DNA of 64,000 bases from Mergibacter septicus (GCF_003265225.1 NZ_CP022013.1:467001-531000); one strand, 5' to 3'. Numbered from the stretch's first letter, positions 44,102 through 55,167 are shown. Numbers and translations are program-made. Notes: generated by a model not told the origin, from the letters alone.

Positions 44102-45535
44102 ATGACAATGACACAAAAATTACATATTAAAACTTGGGGCTGCCAGATGAATGAATATGATTCAAATAAAATGGCAGACTTATTGAATAGCACACACGGT
44201 TTTGAATTAACGGAAAATCCTGAAGAAGCAGATGTTTTACTGCTTAATACTTGTTCAATTCGTGAAAAAGCACAAGAAAAAGTGTTCCATCAATTAGGAC
44301 GTTGGAAGGATCTGAAGAAAAATAAGCCTGATCTGGTGATTGGGGTTGGTGGTTGTGTGGCTTCACAAGAAGGGGAACATATTCGAGATCGTGCACCTTA
44401 TGTTGATATTATTTTTGGACCACAGACCTTGCATCGTTTGCCTGAAATGTTGAATCAAGTTCGTGGCGGTAAAAGTTCGGTGGTGGATATCAGTTTTCCA
44501 GAAATTGAAAAGTTTGATCGTTTACCTGAACCAAAAGCTGAAGGGCCAACCGCTTTTGTTTCAATTATGGAAGGTTGTAACAAATATTGTTCTTTCTGTG
44601 TGGTGCCTTATACTCGTGGTGAAGAAGTTAGCCGTCCTGTTGATGATGTGCTGTTTGAAATCGCTCAGTTGGCAGAGCAAGGCGTACGAGAAGTGAATTT
44701 ATTAGGGCAAAATGTTAATGCTTATCGTGGTGCTACTCACGATGGTGGTATCTGTACTTTTGCCGAGTTACTACGCCTAGTTGCGGCGATTGATGGGATT
44801 GATCGTTTACGTTTTACCACCTCACACCCTATTGAATTTACCGATGATATTATTGATGTTTATCGTGATACGCCAGAATTAGTTAGCTTCTTACATTTAC
44901 CTGTACAAAGTGGTTCTGATCGAGTGTTGACGATGATGAAACGTAACCATACCGCTTTAGAATATAAAGCGATTATTCGTAAGTTACGCCAAGCTCGTCC
45001 AGATATTCAAATTAGCTCAGATTTTATCGTTGGTTTTCCGGGAGAAACTGCTGCCGATTTTGAACAGACGATGAATTTAATTGCTCAAGTTAATTTTGAT
45101 ATGAGTTTTAGCTTTATTTATTCTGCCCGTCCGGGAACCCCAGCGGCTGATATGCCTGATGATGTGAGTGAAGAAGAGAAAAAACAACGTCTTTACTTAT
45201 TACAAGAGCGGATCAACCAGCAAGCAGCCCAATTTAGTCGGCGTATGCTTGGCACCGAACAACGAGTATTGGTTGAAGGACCATCAAAGAAAAATATTAT
45301 GGAATTGACAGGGCGAACAGAAACTAATCGCATTGTCAACTTTGTTGGTTCACCAGAGATGATTGGTAAATTTGTTGATATTAAAATTACTGATGTTTAT
45401 ACCAATTCATTAAGAGGTGAGGTTGTTCGTACCGAAGATCAAATGGGATTACGGGTTGAACAATCTCCTCAAGCGGTCATCAATCGTACTCGCAAAGAAG
45501 ATGAATTAGGTGTTGGGCATTATGTTGTAAATTAA
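44102..45535 (+). CDS. miaB: tRNA-2-methylthio-N6-dimethylallyladenosine synthase MiaB
   Basis: A radical-SAM enzyme that methylthiolates i6A37 in tRNA. It has 477 residues (E. coli 474): an N-terminal MTTase domain with cysteines in [24 protein letters not shown] and [10 protein letters not shown], the radical-SAM motif [17 protein letters not shown], and a C-terminal TRAM domain. It is nearly identical to E. coli MiaB over long stretches. ATG 44108 two codons later is an alternative start. It is the second methylthiotransferase in the window besides rimO. Confidence 0.97.
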   Translation: MTMTQKLHIKTWGCQMNEYDSNKMADLLNSTHGFELTENPEEADVLLLNTCSIREKAQEKVFHQLGRWKDLKKNKPDLVIGVGGCVASQEGEHIRDRAPYVDIIFGPQTLHRLPEMLNQVRGGKSSVVDISFPEIEKFDRLPEPKAEGPTAFVSIMEGCNKYCSFCVVPYTRGEEVSRPVDDVLFEIAQLAEQGVREVNLLGQNVNAYRGATHDGGICTFAELLRLVAAIDGIDRLRFTTSHPIEFTDDIIDVYRDTPELVSFLHLPVQSGSDRVLTMMKRNHTALEYKAIIRKLRQARPDIQISSDFIVGFPGETAADFEQTMNLIAQVNFDMSFSFIYSARPGTPAADMPDDVSEEEKKQRLYLLQERINQQAAQFSRRMLGTEQRVLVEGPSKKNIMELTGRTETNRIVNFVGSPEMIGKFVDIKITDVYTNSLRGEVVRTEDQMGLRVEQSPQAVINRTRKEDELGVGHYVVN

Positions 45536-45554
45536 GTTCATACCACTGTAAGTT

Positions 45555-45585
45555 GCCCCAACTTTATGTCGGGGTTTATTTTTTA
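45555..45585 (+). terminator. terminator after miaB
   Basis: CCCCAAC / GTCGGGG form a stem with one mismatch and a TTTAT loop (45556-45574), followed by TTTATTTTTT. Confidence 0.7.
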
Positions 45586-45712
45586 AGTTATAGCTCTTTA
45601 ATTTTAGCTTGAATATTTGACTTGTGAGAAAAAGTTGTTTGTAATAGCACCTTTAGGTTATAGCTGTTGTATCAACAAGACGTTAGTTAATCCACAGAGA
45701 TCCTTAGACGAT

Positions 45713-47086
45713 ATGTTATTATCAAAATTAAAACGAGCAGAGAAGCATTTAAATGCTTTGCCTGCTTTTCCTATCTGTCAAGAAGAAATCAATTTTATTC
45801 TTACCCCTAATCATTTTAAACAGCAAATTTTAACCCATATCGCCCGAGCGAAACGGCGAATTTATCTTACGGTACTATATTGGGAACAAGATGAAGCTGG
45901 GCAGGAAATTATGCACGCTGTTTATCAGGCAAAACAGGCAAATCCACAGCTTGAAGTCAAAATCTTTGTGGATTGGCATCGTGCTCAACGGGGGCGTATT
46001 GGTGAAAGTAATGGACGAAGTAATGCAGATTGGTATGCTGAGATGCGTCAACAATATGCCCTTGATGAAGTGATGGTATATGGTGTTCCTGTTAATACTC
46101 GAGAAGTTTTTGGGGTGCTACATATCAAGGGATTTGTTTTTGATGATACGATTTTATATAGCGGTGTGAGCTTAAATAATGTCTATTTATCGCAGTTTGA
46201 ACGGTATCGCTATGATCGTTATCATTTAATCCATAATCCTGCATTAGCAAATAGTATGGTCGCATTTTTAAATGAGTATTTGTTAGAGTCAAAAGCGGTA
46301 AAACCTTTAGATCAAGTACGACCAACCACGAAAAGTTTTCGAGTTGCAATCCGTGATTTTCGTAAAGGATTAATTTTTAACGGTCAATATCATCTCAGTT
46401 CCCAATTAGCCCAACCTAACCAGTTAAAAATCACCCCACTTTTTGGTTTAAGTCGTACTAGTCGGTTTAGTAATAGCAATAAATTAAATAAAACGATTGA
46501 AGCCCTATTTACTGTGGTAAAAAATAAGTTGGTGATTTGTACGCCATATTTTAATTTTCCTCGTTCACTTCAACAACGTTTGCGTACCTTATTAAATGAT
46601 GGAAAACAGGTGGAAATTATTGTGGGAGATAAAACAGCGAATGATTTTTATATTCCACCAACGCAACCTTTTAAATTAATTGGTGCTTTACCTTACCTTT
46701 ATGAAAAGAATTTACGCCATTTTGCCCAACGCTTTGCCCATTTTATCCAAAACGGGCAGTTAATTATTCGTTTGTGGAAGGACGGTGAAAATAGTTACCA
46801 CCTAAAAGGTATCTGGGTTGATGATGATTATTTATTGCTTACAGGGAATAACCTCAATCCAAGAGCGTGGCGATTAGATGCTGAAAATGGCTTATTAATT
46901 CACGATCCGCAACAACAAATACAGGCACAAAGCCAAGCTGAATTGGCGCAGATTCGTACTCATACCACTTTATTAGCTGCTGCGGATCAGTTGGAAAAAA
47001 TGGCGGATTATCCTGCACCAGTACAAAAAGTTCTACGCCGATTTAGCCGTATTAAAGCCGATCATATTGTGAAGATGATTTTATAG
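45713..47086 (+). CDS. pssA: CDP-diacylglycerol-serine O-phosphatidyltransferase
   Basis: Makes phosphatidylserine, the precursor of phosphatidylethanolamine. It belongs to the phospholipase D superfamily, with two HKD motifs: HIKGFVFDD near residue 140 and HLKGIWVDD near 365. It has 457 residues from this ATG, which begins MLLSKLKRAEKHL and matches E. coli PssA (MLSKFKRNKHQQHL, 451). A longer reading from 45617 adds 32 non-conserved residues and is rejected. Other landmarks: VDWHRAQRGRIG, VGDKTANDFYIPP and TGNNLNPRAWRLD. Confidence 0.95.
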   Translation: MLLSKLKRAEKHLNALPAFPICQEEINFILTPNHFKQQILTHIARAKRRIYLTVLYWEQDEAGQEIMHAVYQAKQANPQLEVKIFVDWHRAQRGRIGESNGRSNADWYAEMRQQYALDEVMVYGVPVNTREVFGVLHIKGFVFDDTILYSGVSLNNVYLSQFERYRYDRYHLIHNPALANSMVAFLNEYLLESKAVKPLDQVRPTTKSFRVAIRDFRKGLIFNGQYHLSSQLAQPNQLKITPLFGLSRTSRFSNSNKLNKTIEALFTVVKNKLVICTPYFNFPRSLQQRLRTLLNDGKQVEIIVGDKTANDFYIPPTQPFKLIGALPYLYEKNLRHFAQRFAHFIQNGQLIIRLWKDGENSYHLKGIWVDDDYLLLTGNNLNPRAWRLDAENGLLIHDPQQQIQAQSQAELAQIRTHTTLLAAADQLEKMADYPAPVQKVLRRFSRIKADHIVKMIL

Positions 47087-47110
47087 CTTGGTGAGATTAT
47101 CAGTCAGTTT

Positions 47111-47148
47111 AACGGGAATTATCTTGTCGATAATTCCCGTTTTGTTAT
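47111..47148. terminator. terminator between convergent pssA and argE
   Basis: AACGGGAATTATC / GATAATTCCCGTT form a perfect 13-bp stem with a 5-base loop (47111-47141). A T-rich tail follows on the pssA strand. Confidence 0.85.
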
Positions 47149-47152
47149 TAGA

Positions 47153-48316
47153 TTATTTGCAAAAGGTTAGAATTAATTTTTCCAATAGGGTTAAGGTCGG
47201 TTGGACAAACTCTAGGGAAAGATATTCATTCGGTTGATGGGCTTGCTCGATTGAACCGGGACCTAGGACTAAAGTTGGACAGAGTTGTTGGATAAATGGG
47301 GCTTCGGTACAGTAATTTACCGCTTCACATTTTTCCCCCAGTAATTTTTCGACTACTTGGACAATCTCGGCAGTGTGGCTACATTCATAACCGGGGATAC
47401 CTTGATGGAGTTGTTTTATTTGAATTCGATCTCCCCAACGTTCTAACAATGGGCGTAATTTTTGCTGTACCATTTCTTCCAGATCGTTGACGCTTAGTTC
47501 AGGCAAAGGGCGGAGATCATAATGTAATTCGCAACAAGCACAAATCCGATTGATGGCATCTCCCCCTTGAATGACTCCTAGATTGAGTGTTGGATAGGGA
47601 ACGGCAAAAAGTGGATTATGGTATTTTTGTTGGAGATCGTTACGCAGTTGTTGCAAATAGTTACCTGCCTCAAGGATTATTTCTATTGCATTAATTCCTT
47701 TTGCTGGATCGCTTGAGTGGCCTGATTTTCCGATCACCTGTACCGCTTGCCCAAGATGTCCTTTGTGGGCACGAATAGGTTTTAGTGAGGTTGGTTCGCC
47801 GATGATAGCACAGTCGGGATGAATACGACTTTGTTGGGCGAAGGTTCTCGCACCTAACATTGTAGTTTCTTCATCGGCTGTGGCTAAAATGCGTAATGGC
47901 TTGGTCAATTTAGTTAGATCAAGATGGCGGAGGGTTTCAATCACAAAGGCAAAAAAGCCTTTCATATCGGCAGTACCCAAGCCATAAAATTTTCCTTCTT
48001 TTTCGGTTAAACAAAATGGATCATAATCCCAGCGTCCTTGATCAAAGGGGACGGTGTCGGTATGCCCTGCGAGTAATAATCCCCCTTTACCGTGATTTTG
48101 TTCTTCGCCATAGGTGGCGAGTAAATTATATTTTTTTCGTGTGCCTTCAACCGCTAGAATGTCAGTTTTAAACCCAAGATCAGTAAGCCAACTTGCCATT
48201 TTTTCAAGTAAGGGGAGGTTGGTTTGATCCCAATGAGGATCATTGATACTGCTAATAGTGGGAATAGCAATTAATTCGCTATAAAGTTGTTTAAAGCTAG
48301 GAATTTTTGTAGCCAT
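47153..48316 (-). CDS. argE: acetylornithine deacetylase
   Basis: Removes the acetyl group from N2-acetylornithine to give ornithine, in the linear arginine pathway. It has 387 residues (E. coli 383) of the M20 metallopeptidase fold: [12 protein letters not shown], the bridging Asp in [12 protein letters not shown], the catalytic Glu in [10 protein letters not shown], and [16 protein letters not shown]. It is divergent from argCBH across 119 bases that hold two ARG boxes. Confidence 0.95.
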   Translation of the reverse strand: MATKIPSFKQLYSELIAIPTISSINDPHWDQTNLPLLEKMASWLTDLGFKTDILAVEGTRKKYNLLATYGEEQNHGKGGLLLAGHTDTVPFDQGRWDYDPFCLTEKEGKFYGLGTADMKGFFAFVIETLRHLDLTKLTKPLRILATADEETTMLGARTFAQQSRIHPDCAIIGEPTSLKPIRAHKGHLGQAVQVIGKSGHSSDPAKGINAIEIILEAGNYLQQLRNDLQQKYHNPLFAVPYPTLNLGVIQGGDAINRICACCELHYDLRPLPELSVNDLEEMVQQKLRPLLERWGDRIQIKQLHQGIPGYECSHTAEIVQVVEKLLGEKCEAVNYCTEAPFIQQLCPTLVLGPGSIEQAHQPNEYLSLEFVQPTLTLLEKLILTFCK

Positions 48317-48363
48317 AGTGATGATTACCTTGACGTGTTTTCTTAAATAAAGATTGCATATAT

Positions 48364-48398
48364 TTAATTTTTATGCAAAATTATAGCATAAATATTCA
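48364..48398. promoter_or_regulatory. tandem ArgR operator (two ARG boxes)
   Basis: TTAATTTTTATGCA (48364-48377) and AGCATAAATATTCA (48385-48398) each match TGNATNNNNATNCA in seven of eight specified positions. Their spacing of 21 bases equals one 18-bp ARG box plus the usual 3-bp gap. They lie in the argE-argC divergent region. Confidence 0.7.
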
Positions 48399-48435
48399 AA
48401 ATTAAATCTATTCTATCAATTATTACGGTAGTTTT

Positions 48436-49473
48436 ATGCAGCAGACACAACAACATACCTTTCAAACCTTAAATACAATTATTATTGGTGCCAGTGGTTA
48501 TACTGGTGCTGAATTAGTCAGAATTTTACAGCAACACCCCTATTTTAATTTAATGGGTTTGTATGTCTCAGCGACAAGTCAGGATAAAGATAAAGCGATT
48601 TCACAAATTTATCCACAATTAAAATCTATCGTTGACCTACCTTTACAACCTTTACCTAATGATCTCGTGCATTTAGCACAAAATTGTGATCTGGTTTTTT
48701 TGGCAACGGATCATCAAGTTAGCCACGATCTTGTCCCCATTTTTGTTAAAAATGGGTGTAAAGTGTTTGATTTATCAGGGGCTTATCGAGTGAATAATAG
48801 GGATTTTTATCCGCAATATTATGCGTTTGAACATCACTATCCAGATTTATTATCGCAAGCGGTTTATGGGTTAGCTGAATGGAATGCCGAGCAGATCAAA
48901 CAGGCTAATTTAGTTGCTGTTCCGGGGTGTTATCCAACCGTTTCTCAACTTTGTTTAAAACCTTTAGTTGAGCAAAATTTGCTTGATCGTTCACAATTAC
49001 CTGTTATTAATGCGGTCAGTGGTGTTAGTGGTGCGGGTCGAAAAGCGAGTTTAACCTCTTCTTTTTGTCAAGTGAGTTTAACCGCTTATGGTGTGTTTAA
49101 TCATCGGCATCAACCAGAAATTGCAACCCATTTAGGGCAGGAGGTTATTTTTACTCCTCATTTAGGCAATTTTAAACGGGGTATTCTTGCAACCATTACT
49201 GCAAAATTGAAAACAGGCGTAACGCCTCAACAAGTAAAAGAGGCATTTCAACAGGCTTATGCAAAGCAACCTTTAGTCCGTTTATATTTTGATGCTTTGC
49301 CGACTATTCAAGGGGTCGAGTTTACCCCTTTTTGTGATATTGGCTTTGTAGTGGATAAAGGGCATATTATTTTGATTGGTGCAGAAGATAATTTATTGAA
49401 AGGGGCGGCGGCACAAGCAGTACAATGTGCGAATATTCGTTTTGGTTTTCAACAAACAGAGGGATTATATTAA
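48436..49473 (+). CDS. argC: N-acetyl-gamma-glutamyl-phosphate reductase
   Basis: Reduces N-acetylglutamyl phosphate to the semialdehyde with NADPH. It has 345 residues (E. coli 334), with a slightly extended N-terminus before the nucleotide motif [15 protein letters not shown], the catalytic cysteine in [12 protein letters not shown], and [12 protein letters not shown] and [13 protein letters not shown]. Its stop codon overlaps the argB start by one base. Confidence 0.95.
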   Translation: MQQTQQHTFQTLNTIIIGASGYTGAELVRILQQHPYFNLMGLYVSATSQDKDKAISQIYPQLKSIVDLPLQPLPNDLVHLAQNCDLVFLATDHQVSHDLVPIFVKNGCKVFDLSGAYRVNNRDFYPQYYAFEHHYPDLLSQAVYGLAEWNAEQIKQANLVAVPGCYPTVSQLCLKPLVEQNLLDRSQLPVINAVSGVSGAGRKASLTSSFCQVSLTAYGVFNHRHQPEIATHLGQEVIFTPHLGNFKRGILATITAKLKTGVTPQQVKEAFQQAYAKQPLVRLYFDALPTIQGVEFTPFCDIGFVVDKGHIILIGAEDNLLKGAAAQAVQCANIRFGFQQTEGLY

Positions 49474-50246
49474 TGAAACCTGTGGTCTTTAAAGTTGGTG
49501 GTGCGTTATTAGATAAACCAGAAGCGATTGTTACCCTTTTTCAAGCATTAGCTAAATATTCTCAAGTGGCTAGTCGTCCGTGGGTATTGGTACACGGTGG
49601 TGGTTGTGTGGTAGATCAACTATTACAACGCCTTAACTTTAATGTCGAAAAGAAAAAGGGTTTAAGAGTAACACCTAGTGAACAGATTGATGTTATTGTC
49701 GGTGCATTGGCGGGTATTGCTAATACTCATTTAGTTGCTTATGCCAAACAGCAAGGACTTAATCCTGTTGGCTTAAGTTTGGCTGATGGAGAAATATGTC
49801 GTGCTGAAGTGTTTGATCCAGAATTAGGTCGGGTGGCCAATAGTCTGCCTAATCGTTCTCATTTACTCAATTTACTATTACAGCAAGGATATTTACCGAT
49901 TATTAGCTCAATAGCAGTGGACGATCAAGCAAGGCTAATGAACGTCAATGCTGATCAGGCTGCTTGTAGTATTGCTACCTTGCTAGAAGCTGATTTGGTT
50001 TTACTTTCTGATGTTGCTGGGGTTTTAGATCAACAGGGACAACTGATAGCTGAATTAAATGCTAAACAGGTTAAGCAATTAATCGCAGAGAATATCATTA
50101 CAGAGGGTATGATCGTGAAGGTTGAAGCTGCTTTAGCAACAGCACAACAACTGCAACGAGCGGTCGAGATAGCCAGTTGGAAGCAGCCAGAACAGGTGGC
50201 AGAATTATTGCTAGGCAAAAGGGCTGGAACACGCATTTTACCCTAG
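49473..50246 (+). CDS. argB: acetylglutamate kinase
   Basis: Phosphorylates N-acetylglutamate. It has 257 residues (E. coli 258): VFKVGGALLDKPEA at the start, LVHGGGCVVDQL, NVNADQAACSIATLL and ITEGMIVKVEAA. The ATG overlaps the argC stop (TAATG); longer readings run inside argC and are rejected. The length and the lack of an extra N-terminal helix fit the arginine-insensitive type, as expected where argA is the regulated step. Confidence 0.95.
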   Translation: MKPVVFKVGGALLDKPEAIVTLFQALAKYSQVASRPWVLVHGGGCVVDQLLQRLNFNVEKKKGLRVTPSEQIDVIVGALAGIANTHLVAYAKQQGLNPVGLSLADGEICRAEVFDPELGRVANSLPNRSHLLNLLLQQGYLPIISSIAVDDQARLMNVNADQAACSIATLLEADLVLLSDVAGVLDQQGQLIAELNAKQVKQLIAENIITEGMIVKVEAALATAQQLQRAVEIASWKQPEQVAELLLGKRAGTRILP

Positions 50247-50379
50247 AAAGGGTATTACAAGAAAAAATATATCAAAGGTAGAGTGCCAATTAGATTTAAC
50301 TTATTGTAAATTAGGTAAGATTAAATGTGATTAAGGCAATTTATAATTAGTTAAACAAAAGTAGTAAAAGGTGGTTTTT

Positions 50380-51753
50380 ATGGCACTGTGGGGTGGGCGG
50401 TTTACACAAGCTGCTGATCAGCGTTTTAAACATTTTAATGATTCATTATGTTTTGATTATCGTTTAGCACAACAAGATATTGAAGGTTCAATTGGTTGGT
50501 CAAAAGCATTGGTTAGTGTCAATGTATTTACGGTCGAGGAACAACAACAAGTTGAACAAGCATTACTTGAATTGAAAAAAGAGATTGAAGTAAACCCAGA
50601 AGCTATCTTACAAGATGATGCGGAAGATATTCATAGTTGGGTTGAAAGTAAATTAATTGAGAAAGTAGGCGATTTAGGAAAAAAATTGCATACGGGTAGA
50701 AGTCGTAACGATCAAGTTGCTTTGGATATTAAATTATGGTGTAAGCAAGAAGTTACCGCTTTGCAATCTGCAATTTTAGCATTGCAACGCAAACTGGTTG
50801 CAACTGCAAAAGCACACCAAAATACAGTAATGCCCGGTTATACCCATTTACAACGAGCTCAACCTATTAGCTTTGCTCACTGGTGTATGGCGTATGTTGA
50901 AATGTTGGATCGGGATTATAGCCGTTTAGCTGATGCTTATCAGCGAATGAATACTAGCCCATTAGGTAGTGGGGCTTTAGCTGGGACGGCATACCCAATC
51001 GATCGTGATCAGTTGGCACAAGATTTAGGTTTTAGAGAAGCGACTCGCAATAGTTTAGACAGTGTTTCAGATCGTGATCATATTGTTGAACTGCTTTCAA
51101 CGGCAGCGTTAAGTATGGTACATCTTTCTCGTTTCGCAGAAGATCTGATTATTTTTAATAGTGGTGAAGCCAATTTTCTTGAATTATCAGATCGAGTAAC
51201 TTCTGGTTCTTCATTAATGCCACAGAAGAAAAATCCTGATGCTTGTGAATTAATTCGTGGTAAAGCGGGGAGAGTGTTTGGAGCGTTAAGTGGTATGCTA
51301 ATGACGTTGAAAGGTTTACCTCTTGCTTATAACAAAGATATGCAAGAGGATAAAGAAGGTATTTTTGATGCTATTGATACTTGGCACGCTTGTTTAGATA
51401 TGGCAACACTGGTATTAGAGGATATTAAAGTACACGATGATAAAACTCGTGATGCCGCCTTAAAAGGTTATTCAAATGCGACAGAATTAGCCGATTATCT
51501 TGTGGCTAAAGGCGTACCATTCCGTGATTCACATCATATCGTTGGAGAAGCGGTTGTTTATGCCATCAGTAAAGAAAAAGCGTTAGAAGAATTGCGTGTA
51601 GATGAATTTAAGCAGTTTAGTGATGTTATTGCTGAAGATGTTTATGCGATTTTATCGCTTGATTCGTGCTTAAATAAACGTTGTGCGAAAGGTGGGGTAT
51701 CCCCATTGAGAGTGGCTGAAGCGATTGAACAGGCGGAGCAGCGTTTAAACTAA
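50380..51753 (+). CDS. argH: argininosuccinate lyase
   Basis: Splits argininosuccinate to arginine and fumarate, the last step of arginine synthesis. It has 457 residues, the same as E. coli, starting [16 protein letters not shown]. The superfamily signature [19 protein letters not shown] carries the catalytic Ser, with [13 protein letters not shown] and [10 protein letters not shown] earlier. A GTG three codons upstream is disfavoured. A gap of 133 bases separates it from argB. argG is not in the window. Confidence 0.97.
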   Translation: MALWGGRFTQAADQRFKHFNDSLCFDYRLAQQDIEGSIGWSKALVSVNVFTVEEQQQVEQALLELKKEIEVNPEAILQDDAEDIHSWVESKLIEKVGDLGKKLHTGRSRNDQVALDIKLWCKQEVTALQSAILALQRKLVATAKAHQNTVMPGYTHLQRAQPISFAHWCMAYVEMLDRDYSRLADAYQRMNTSPLGSGALAGTAYPIDRDQLAQDLGFREATRNSLDSVSDRDHIVELLSTAALSMVHLSRFAEDLIIFNSGEANFLELSDRVTSGSSLMPQKKNPDACELIRGKAGRVFGALSGMLMTLKGLPLAYNKDMQEDKEGIFDAIDTWHACLDMATLVLEDIKVHDDKTRDAALKGYSNATELADYLVAKGVPFRDSHHIVGEAVVYAISKEKALEELRVDEFKQFSDVIAEDVYAILSLDSCLNKRCAKGGVSPLRVAEAIEQAEQRLN

Positions 51754-51823
51754 ATATGTAGGTGGTAAATATTGGGTTAGTCAAGATTTGATTAACTAAA
51801 TTTAACTCTTTGAATTTAATTAG

Positions 51824-51853
51824 AAAAATAGCGGAAATACTTCCGCTATTTTT
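51824..51853. terminator. bidirectional terminator between argH and znuB
   Basis: AAAAATAGCGGAA / TTCCGCTATTTTT form a 13-bp stem with an ATAC loop. A/T runs at both ends let it serve both convergent genes. Confidence 0.88.
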
Positions 51854-51880
51854 ATTGATACTGTTGAATAAAGCATTGGT

Positions 51881-52663
51881 TTATTCTGGTTGTGGTTTTA
51901 ATAACGATAGGGTAAATAAAAATGATGAAGCAATGACCACTGAAGGTCCAGCTGGCGTGTCGTAATAGGCAGATAATGTTAAGCCGAGCGAGATTGCGAT
52001 CATACTAAAACCTATTGCAAAAATAACCATACTTTCAGGGGAGCGGGCAAAGCGTCTTGCAGTTGCAGAAGGAATAATTAACAGGGCTGTAATAATTAAT
52101 GCTCCGACAAATTTCATACTTAAAGCAATAGTAACAGCGGTCAATAACATTAAGATTAAGCGAGTTTTTTTCACATTAATGCCTTCAACTTGGGCTAATT
52201 CAGGGCTAATCGTGGTGGACAATAACGCTTTCCACGACAGTAATAATAGACTAAGAACAACGGTAACCCCACCTGCAATTAAATAGAGATCGGTATAGCT
52301 AATGGATAATAAATCCCCAAAGAGATAGTTAATCAGATCGACACGAACATCAAGAAAACCTATTACTACCACCCCAAGTGATAAGCTAGTATGAGCGATA
52401 ATACCGAGAATAGTATCGACAGCAAAGCGAGTATGCCCCTCTAACCATACTAATACGAGGGCTAATACAATCACTAAAGCTAAAATAGCGACATAGGGAT
52501 TAAGTTTAAAAATAACCCCTAAAGCAACGCCTAAAATGGCTGAGTGGGATAAGGTATCGCCAAAATACGACATTTTTCGCCATACGACAAAAGCACCTAA
52601 GGGAGCGGTGATCAATGAGAGTAAAATGCCTGACAGCCAAGCGGGAAATAAAATTTCAAACAT
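51881..52663 (-). CDS. znuB: zinc ABC transporter permease ZnuB
   Basis: The membrane channel of the high-affinity zinc importer. It has 260 residues with about eight hydrophobic spans, starting FEILFPAWLSGILLSLITAPLG. The ABC-3 family landmarks GAFVVWRKMSYFGDTLSHSAILG and FVGALIITALLIIP are present. It lies 5 bases after znuC. The binding protein gene znuA is not nearby, a split also known in relatives. Confidence 0.94.
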   Translation of the reverse strand: MFEILFPAWLSGILLSLITAPLGAFVVWRKMSYFGDTLSHSAILGVALGVIFKLNPYVAILALVIVLALVLVWLEGHTRFAVDTILGIIAHTSLSLGVVVIGFLDVRVDLINYLFGDLLSISYTDLYLIAGGVTVVLSLLLLSWKALLSTTISPELAQVEGINVKKTRLILMLLTAVTIALSMKFVGALIITALLIIPSATARRFARSPESMVIFAIGFSMIAISLGLTLSAYYDTPAGPSVVIASSFLFTLSLLKPQPE

Positions 52664-52668
52664 AGTGT

Positions 52669-53469
52669 TTAATCCTTATTGAACTGATGTTGACAGTCAG
52701 AACGGTGGTGTTGTCCTGAGCAACAAACATCACCGTGAAGGTTATGTTTATGGTTATGGCGGTGTGTATAGAGAGCTAAGCCAGTTTCTTTACCAATTTG
52801 TTCACCAAAAAAACCGATAAATTTAGGGTGGACGACTACTGTTTCAGGCGTACCAGAACAGCATAAATGCCGATTAATACATAAAACGTGATCTGTATTT
52901 GCCATCACTAAATGTAGATCGTGTGATACCATCACCACAGCACAATGTAAGAGATCCCGTGTTTGATTGATGAGCTGGTAGAGTTCAACTTGCCCACTAA
53001 TATCAACGCCTTGTGTTGGTTCATCAAGTAATAATAAGTTTGGTCGGCTTAAAATTGCACGAGCAAGCAACACACGTTGCATCTCACCACCCGATAATTT
53101 ATGAATACTACTTTTTCTCAAATGGGCGATAGAGAGTAAATTTAAAGTGTGATCAATTTCTGCTGGCGTGATACCTGCTTTTAAACTGAGAAATTTATCA
53201 ACATTAATTGGAAAAGTATGATCTAAATGAATTTTTTGTGGTACGTAACCAATTTTCAGTCCAGCGTGATAAATGACCTCACCAGCCTGTGGTTTGATTA
53301 GCTTTAAAATAACCTTTAATAAGGTCGATTTACCACCACCATTAGGGCCGACAATGGTCGTGATCGAGCGAGCATCAACACGCAAATTGATTTTCTCTAA
53401 GATATTTTTCTCTCCGATAGTGACTGAAATATCACGTAATTCAATCAAGGTTTTTGGTTGTTCGGTCAT
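52669..53469 (-). CDS. znuC: zinc ABC transporter ATP-binding protein ZnuC
   Basis: The ATPase of the zinc importer. It has 266 residues: Walker [13 protein letters not shown] near residue 38, signature [13 protein letters not shown], Walker [13 protein letters not shown], and the switch His in VMVSHDLH. The last 35 residues are rich in His and Cys ([24 protein letters not shown]), extending the short His motif seen in other ZnuC proteins, and could bind zinc. I found no clear Zur box in the 178 bases upstream. Confidence 0.94.
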   Translation of the reverse strand: MTEQPKTLIELRDISVTIGEKNILEKINLRVDARSITTIVGPNGGGKSTLLKVILKLIKPQAGEVIYHAGLKIGYVPQKIHLDHTFPINVDKFLSLKAGITPAEIDHTLNLLSIAHLRKSSIHKLSGGEMQRVLLARAILSRPNLLLLDEPTQGVDISGQVELYQLINQTRDLLHCAVVMVSHDLHLVMANTDHVLCINRHLCCSGTPETVVVHPKFIGFFGEQIGKETGLALYTHRHNHKHNLHGDVCCSGQHHRSDCQHQFNKD

Positions 53470-53647
53470 TTTTATCCTTTAATTTTTTGGCGAGGTTGAA
53501 ATTAAATATAAAGAGAGATAGGGGATTATTCTATGCAAATAACAGTATAGAGAAAAGAAAAACCATAAAATTATTAGGGTAAAAGATTTTTTCAACCGTT
53601 AAATTCCGCTAAAATGACGGCAATTTTGTTGATAAAAGGAGCAAAAA

Positions 53648-54583
53648 ATGAATTATCTTGAAATTGCTAAACAAACGTTAGCAGTTGAAGAACAAGCTTT
53701 AAACCGTTTACAACATCAACTTCCTGAAAATTTTAATCAAATTATTGAATTAATTTTGAATTGTCAGGGAAGATTAGTGATAGGTGGTATTGGTAAATCA
53801 GGTTTAGTTGGCAAAAAAATGGTTGCAACTTTTGCCTCAACGGGAACGCCAAGTTTCTTTTTACACCCCACCGAAGCCTTTCACGGTGATCTTGGTATGC
53901 TCAAACCAATAGATGTTGTACTTCTGATTTCTTACAGTGGTGAAACTGATGATGTCAATAAACTTATTCCGAGTTTAAAGAATTTTGGGAATAAAATTAT
54001 TGCAATGACGGGGAATTTACAATCGACATTAGCGAAGCACGCAGATTATGTATTGGATATTTCAGTTGAACGAGAAGTTTGCCCAAATAATCTTGCTCCA
54101 ACAACATCGGTGTTAGCGACTATGGCGTTAGGTGATGCGATTGCCGTTGCATTGATTAGAGCAAGGGATTTTCAACCTGCGGATTTTGCTAAATTCCACC
54201 CGGGAGGCAGTTTAGGGCGGCGTTTACTTTGCAAGGTGAAGGATCAAATGCAAACACGTTTACCTATTGTTAGTCCAGATAGTCCGTTTACCGAATGCTT
54301 ATCAACAATGAATGTAGGCAGAATGGGGGTAGCGATTGTGATGGAGGATCAGCAATTAAAAGGCATTATCACTGATGGGGATATTCGGCGTGCTTTATCG
54401 GCAAAAGGAGCGGAATGTTTAGGTTTGACCGCTAAGGCTTTGATGACCTATACTCCAAAAGTGATTGATGCAGATGCCTATTTATCTCAAGCAGAAGAAT
54501 ATATGAAACAGCATAAAATTCATTCATTAATTGTTGTCGATCATCAAAAACAGGTGGTCGGTTTAATTGAGTTTTCAAGTTAA
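53648..54583 (+). CDS. kdsD: D-arabinose-5-phosphate isomerase
   Basis: Converts ribulose 5-phosphate to arabinose 5-phosphate, the first step to KDO in lipopolysaccharide. It has 311 residues: a SIS domain (about 30-180, with IGGIGKSGLVGKKM and LLISYSGETDDVNKL) and two CBS domains (about 205-311, with IITDGDIRRAL). The GutQ and KpsF isomerases have the same layout; adjacency to kdsC supports KdsD. AAAGGAG lies before the ATG. Confidence 0.94.
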   Translation: MNYLEIAKQTLAVEEQALNRLQHQLPENFNQIIELILNCQGRLVIGGIGKSGLVGKKMVATFASTGTPSFFLHPTEAFHGDLGMLKPIDVVLLISYSGETDDVNKLIPSLKNFGNKIIAMTGNLQSTLAKHADYVLDISVEREVCPNNLAPTTSVLATMALGDAIAVALIRARDFQPADFAKFHPGGSLGRRLLCKVKDQMQTRLPIVSPDSPFTECLSTMNVGRMGVAIVMEDQQLKGIITDGDIRRALSAKGAECLGLTAKALMTYTPKVIDADAYLSQAEEYMKQHKIHSLIVVDHQKQVVGLIEFSS

Positions 54584-54592
54584 GGAACGAAA

Positions 54593-55156
54593 ATGCAAGC
54601 GAAATTAAGTAAGATTAAATTAGTGATTACCGATGTTGATGGGGTTTTAACTGACGGCTCTCTGTATTATGGGGCTGATGATAGTGTGGCTAATGCTGGT
54701 GTTGAAATTTTAAAAGTATTTAATGCTAGAGATGGCTTAGGAACTAAAATGTTGCTAAATAATGGTGTACAAGTTGCAATATTATCTGGACGAGATTCAA
54801 AAGTGTTACGAAAACGGATTGCAGATCTCGGTATATCATTATTTTCATTAGGAAAATTAGATAAGCAAACTGCCTGTTTAGATTTAATTGAACAGGCAGG
54901 CGTAACCGCCGAGGAAACTGTATTTTTAGGTGATGATAGTATTGACCTTCCTGCATTTGAAATTTGTGGTCTAGCTTATGCTGTGGCTGATGCAGCAGAT
55001 TATATCAAAGCAAAAGCTGATGGAGTCTTAAGTAAAGCGGGAGGAAAAGGTGCATTTCGGGAGCTAGTGGATTTAATTCTCACCGCACAAGGTAAAGCGA
55101 ATGTATTTACAACGGCAGAAGGTTTTTTAAGCAGCGCTAATAAAATGAAACAATAA
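54593..55156 (+). CDS. kdsC: 3-deoxy-D-manno-octulosonate 8-phosphate phosphatase KdsC
   Basis: Dephosphorylates KDO 8-phosphate to KDO. It has 187 residues of the HAD type C0: the nucleophile Asp in VITDVDGVLTDGSLYY, the Ser motif ILSGRDSKVL, the Lys in LGKLDK, and FLGDDSIDLPAFEICGL. It follows kdsD by 9 bases, so two successive KDO steps are coexpressed. It ends at a hairpin terminator before the Fur-controlled iron operon. Confidence 0.96.
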   Translation: MQAKLSKIKLVITDVDGVLTDGSLYYGADDSVANAGVEILKVFNARDGLGTKMLLNNGVQVAILSGRDSKVLRKRIADLGISLFSLGKLDKQTACLDLIEQAGVTAEETVFLGDDSIDLPAFEICGLAYAVADAADYIKAKADGVLSKAGGKGAFRELVDLILTAQGKANVFTTAEGFLSSANKMKQ

Positions 55157-55167
55157 TTGATAAAAGT

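Noticed and set aside
53470-53647. Zur box upstream of znuC
   Set aside because: I looked for the GTTATA-N-TATAAC type palindrome and found only a poor CTAT...ATAG repeat.
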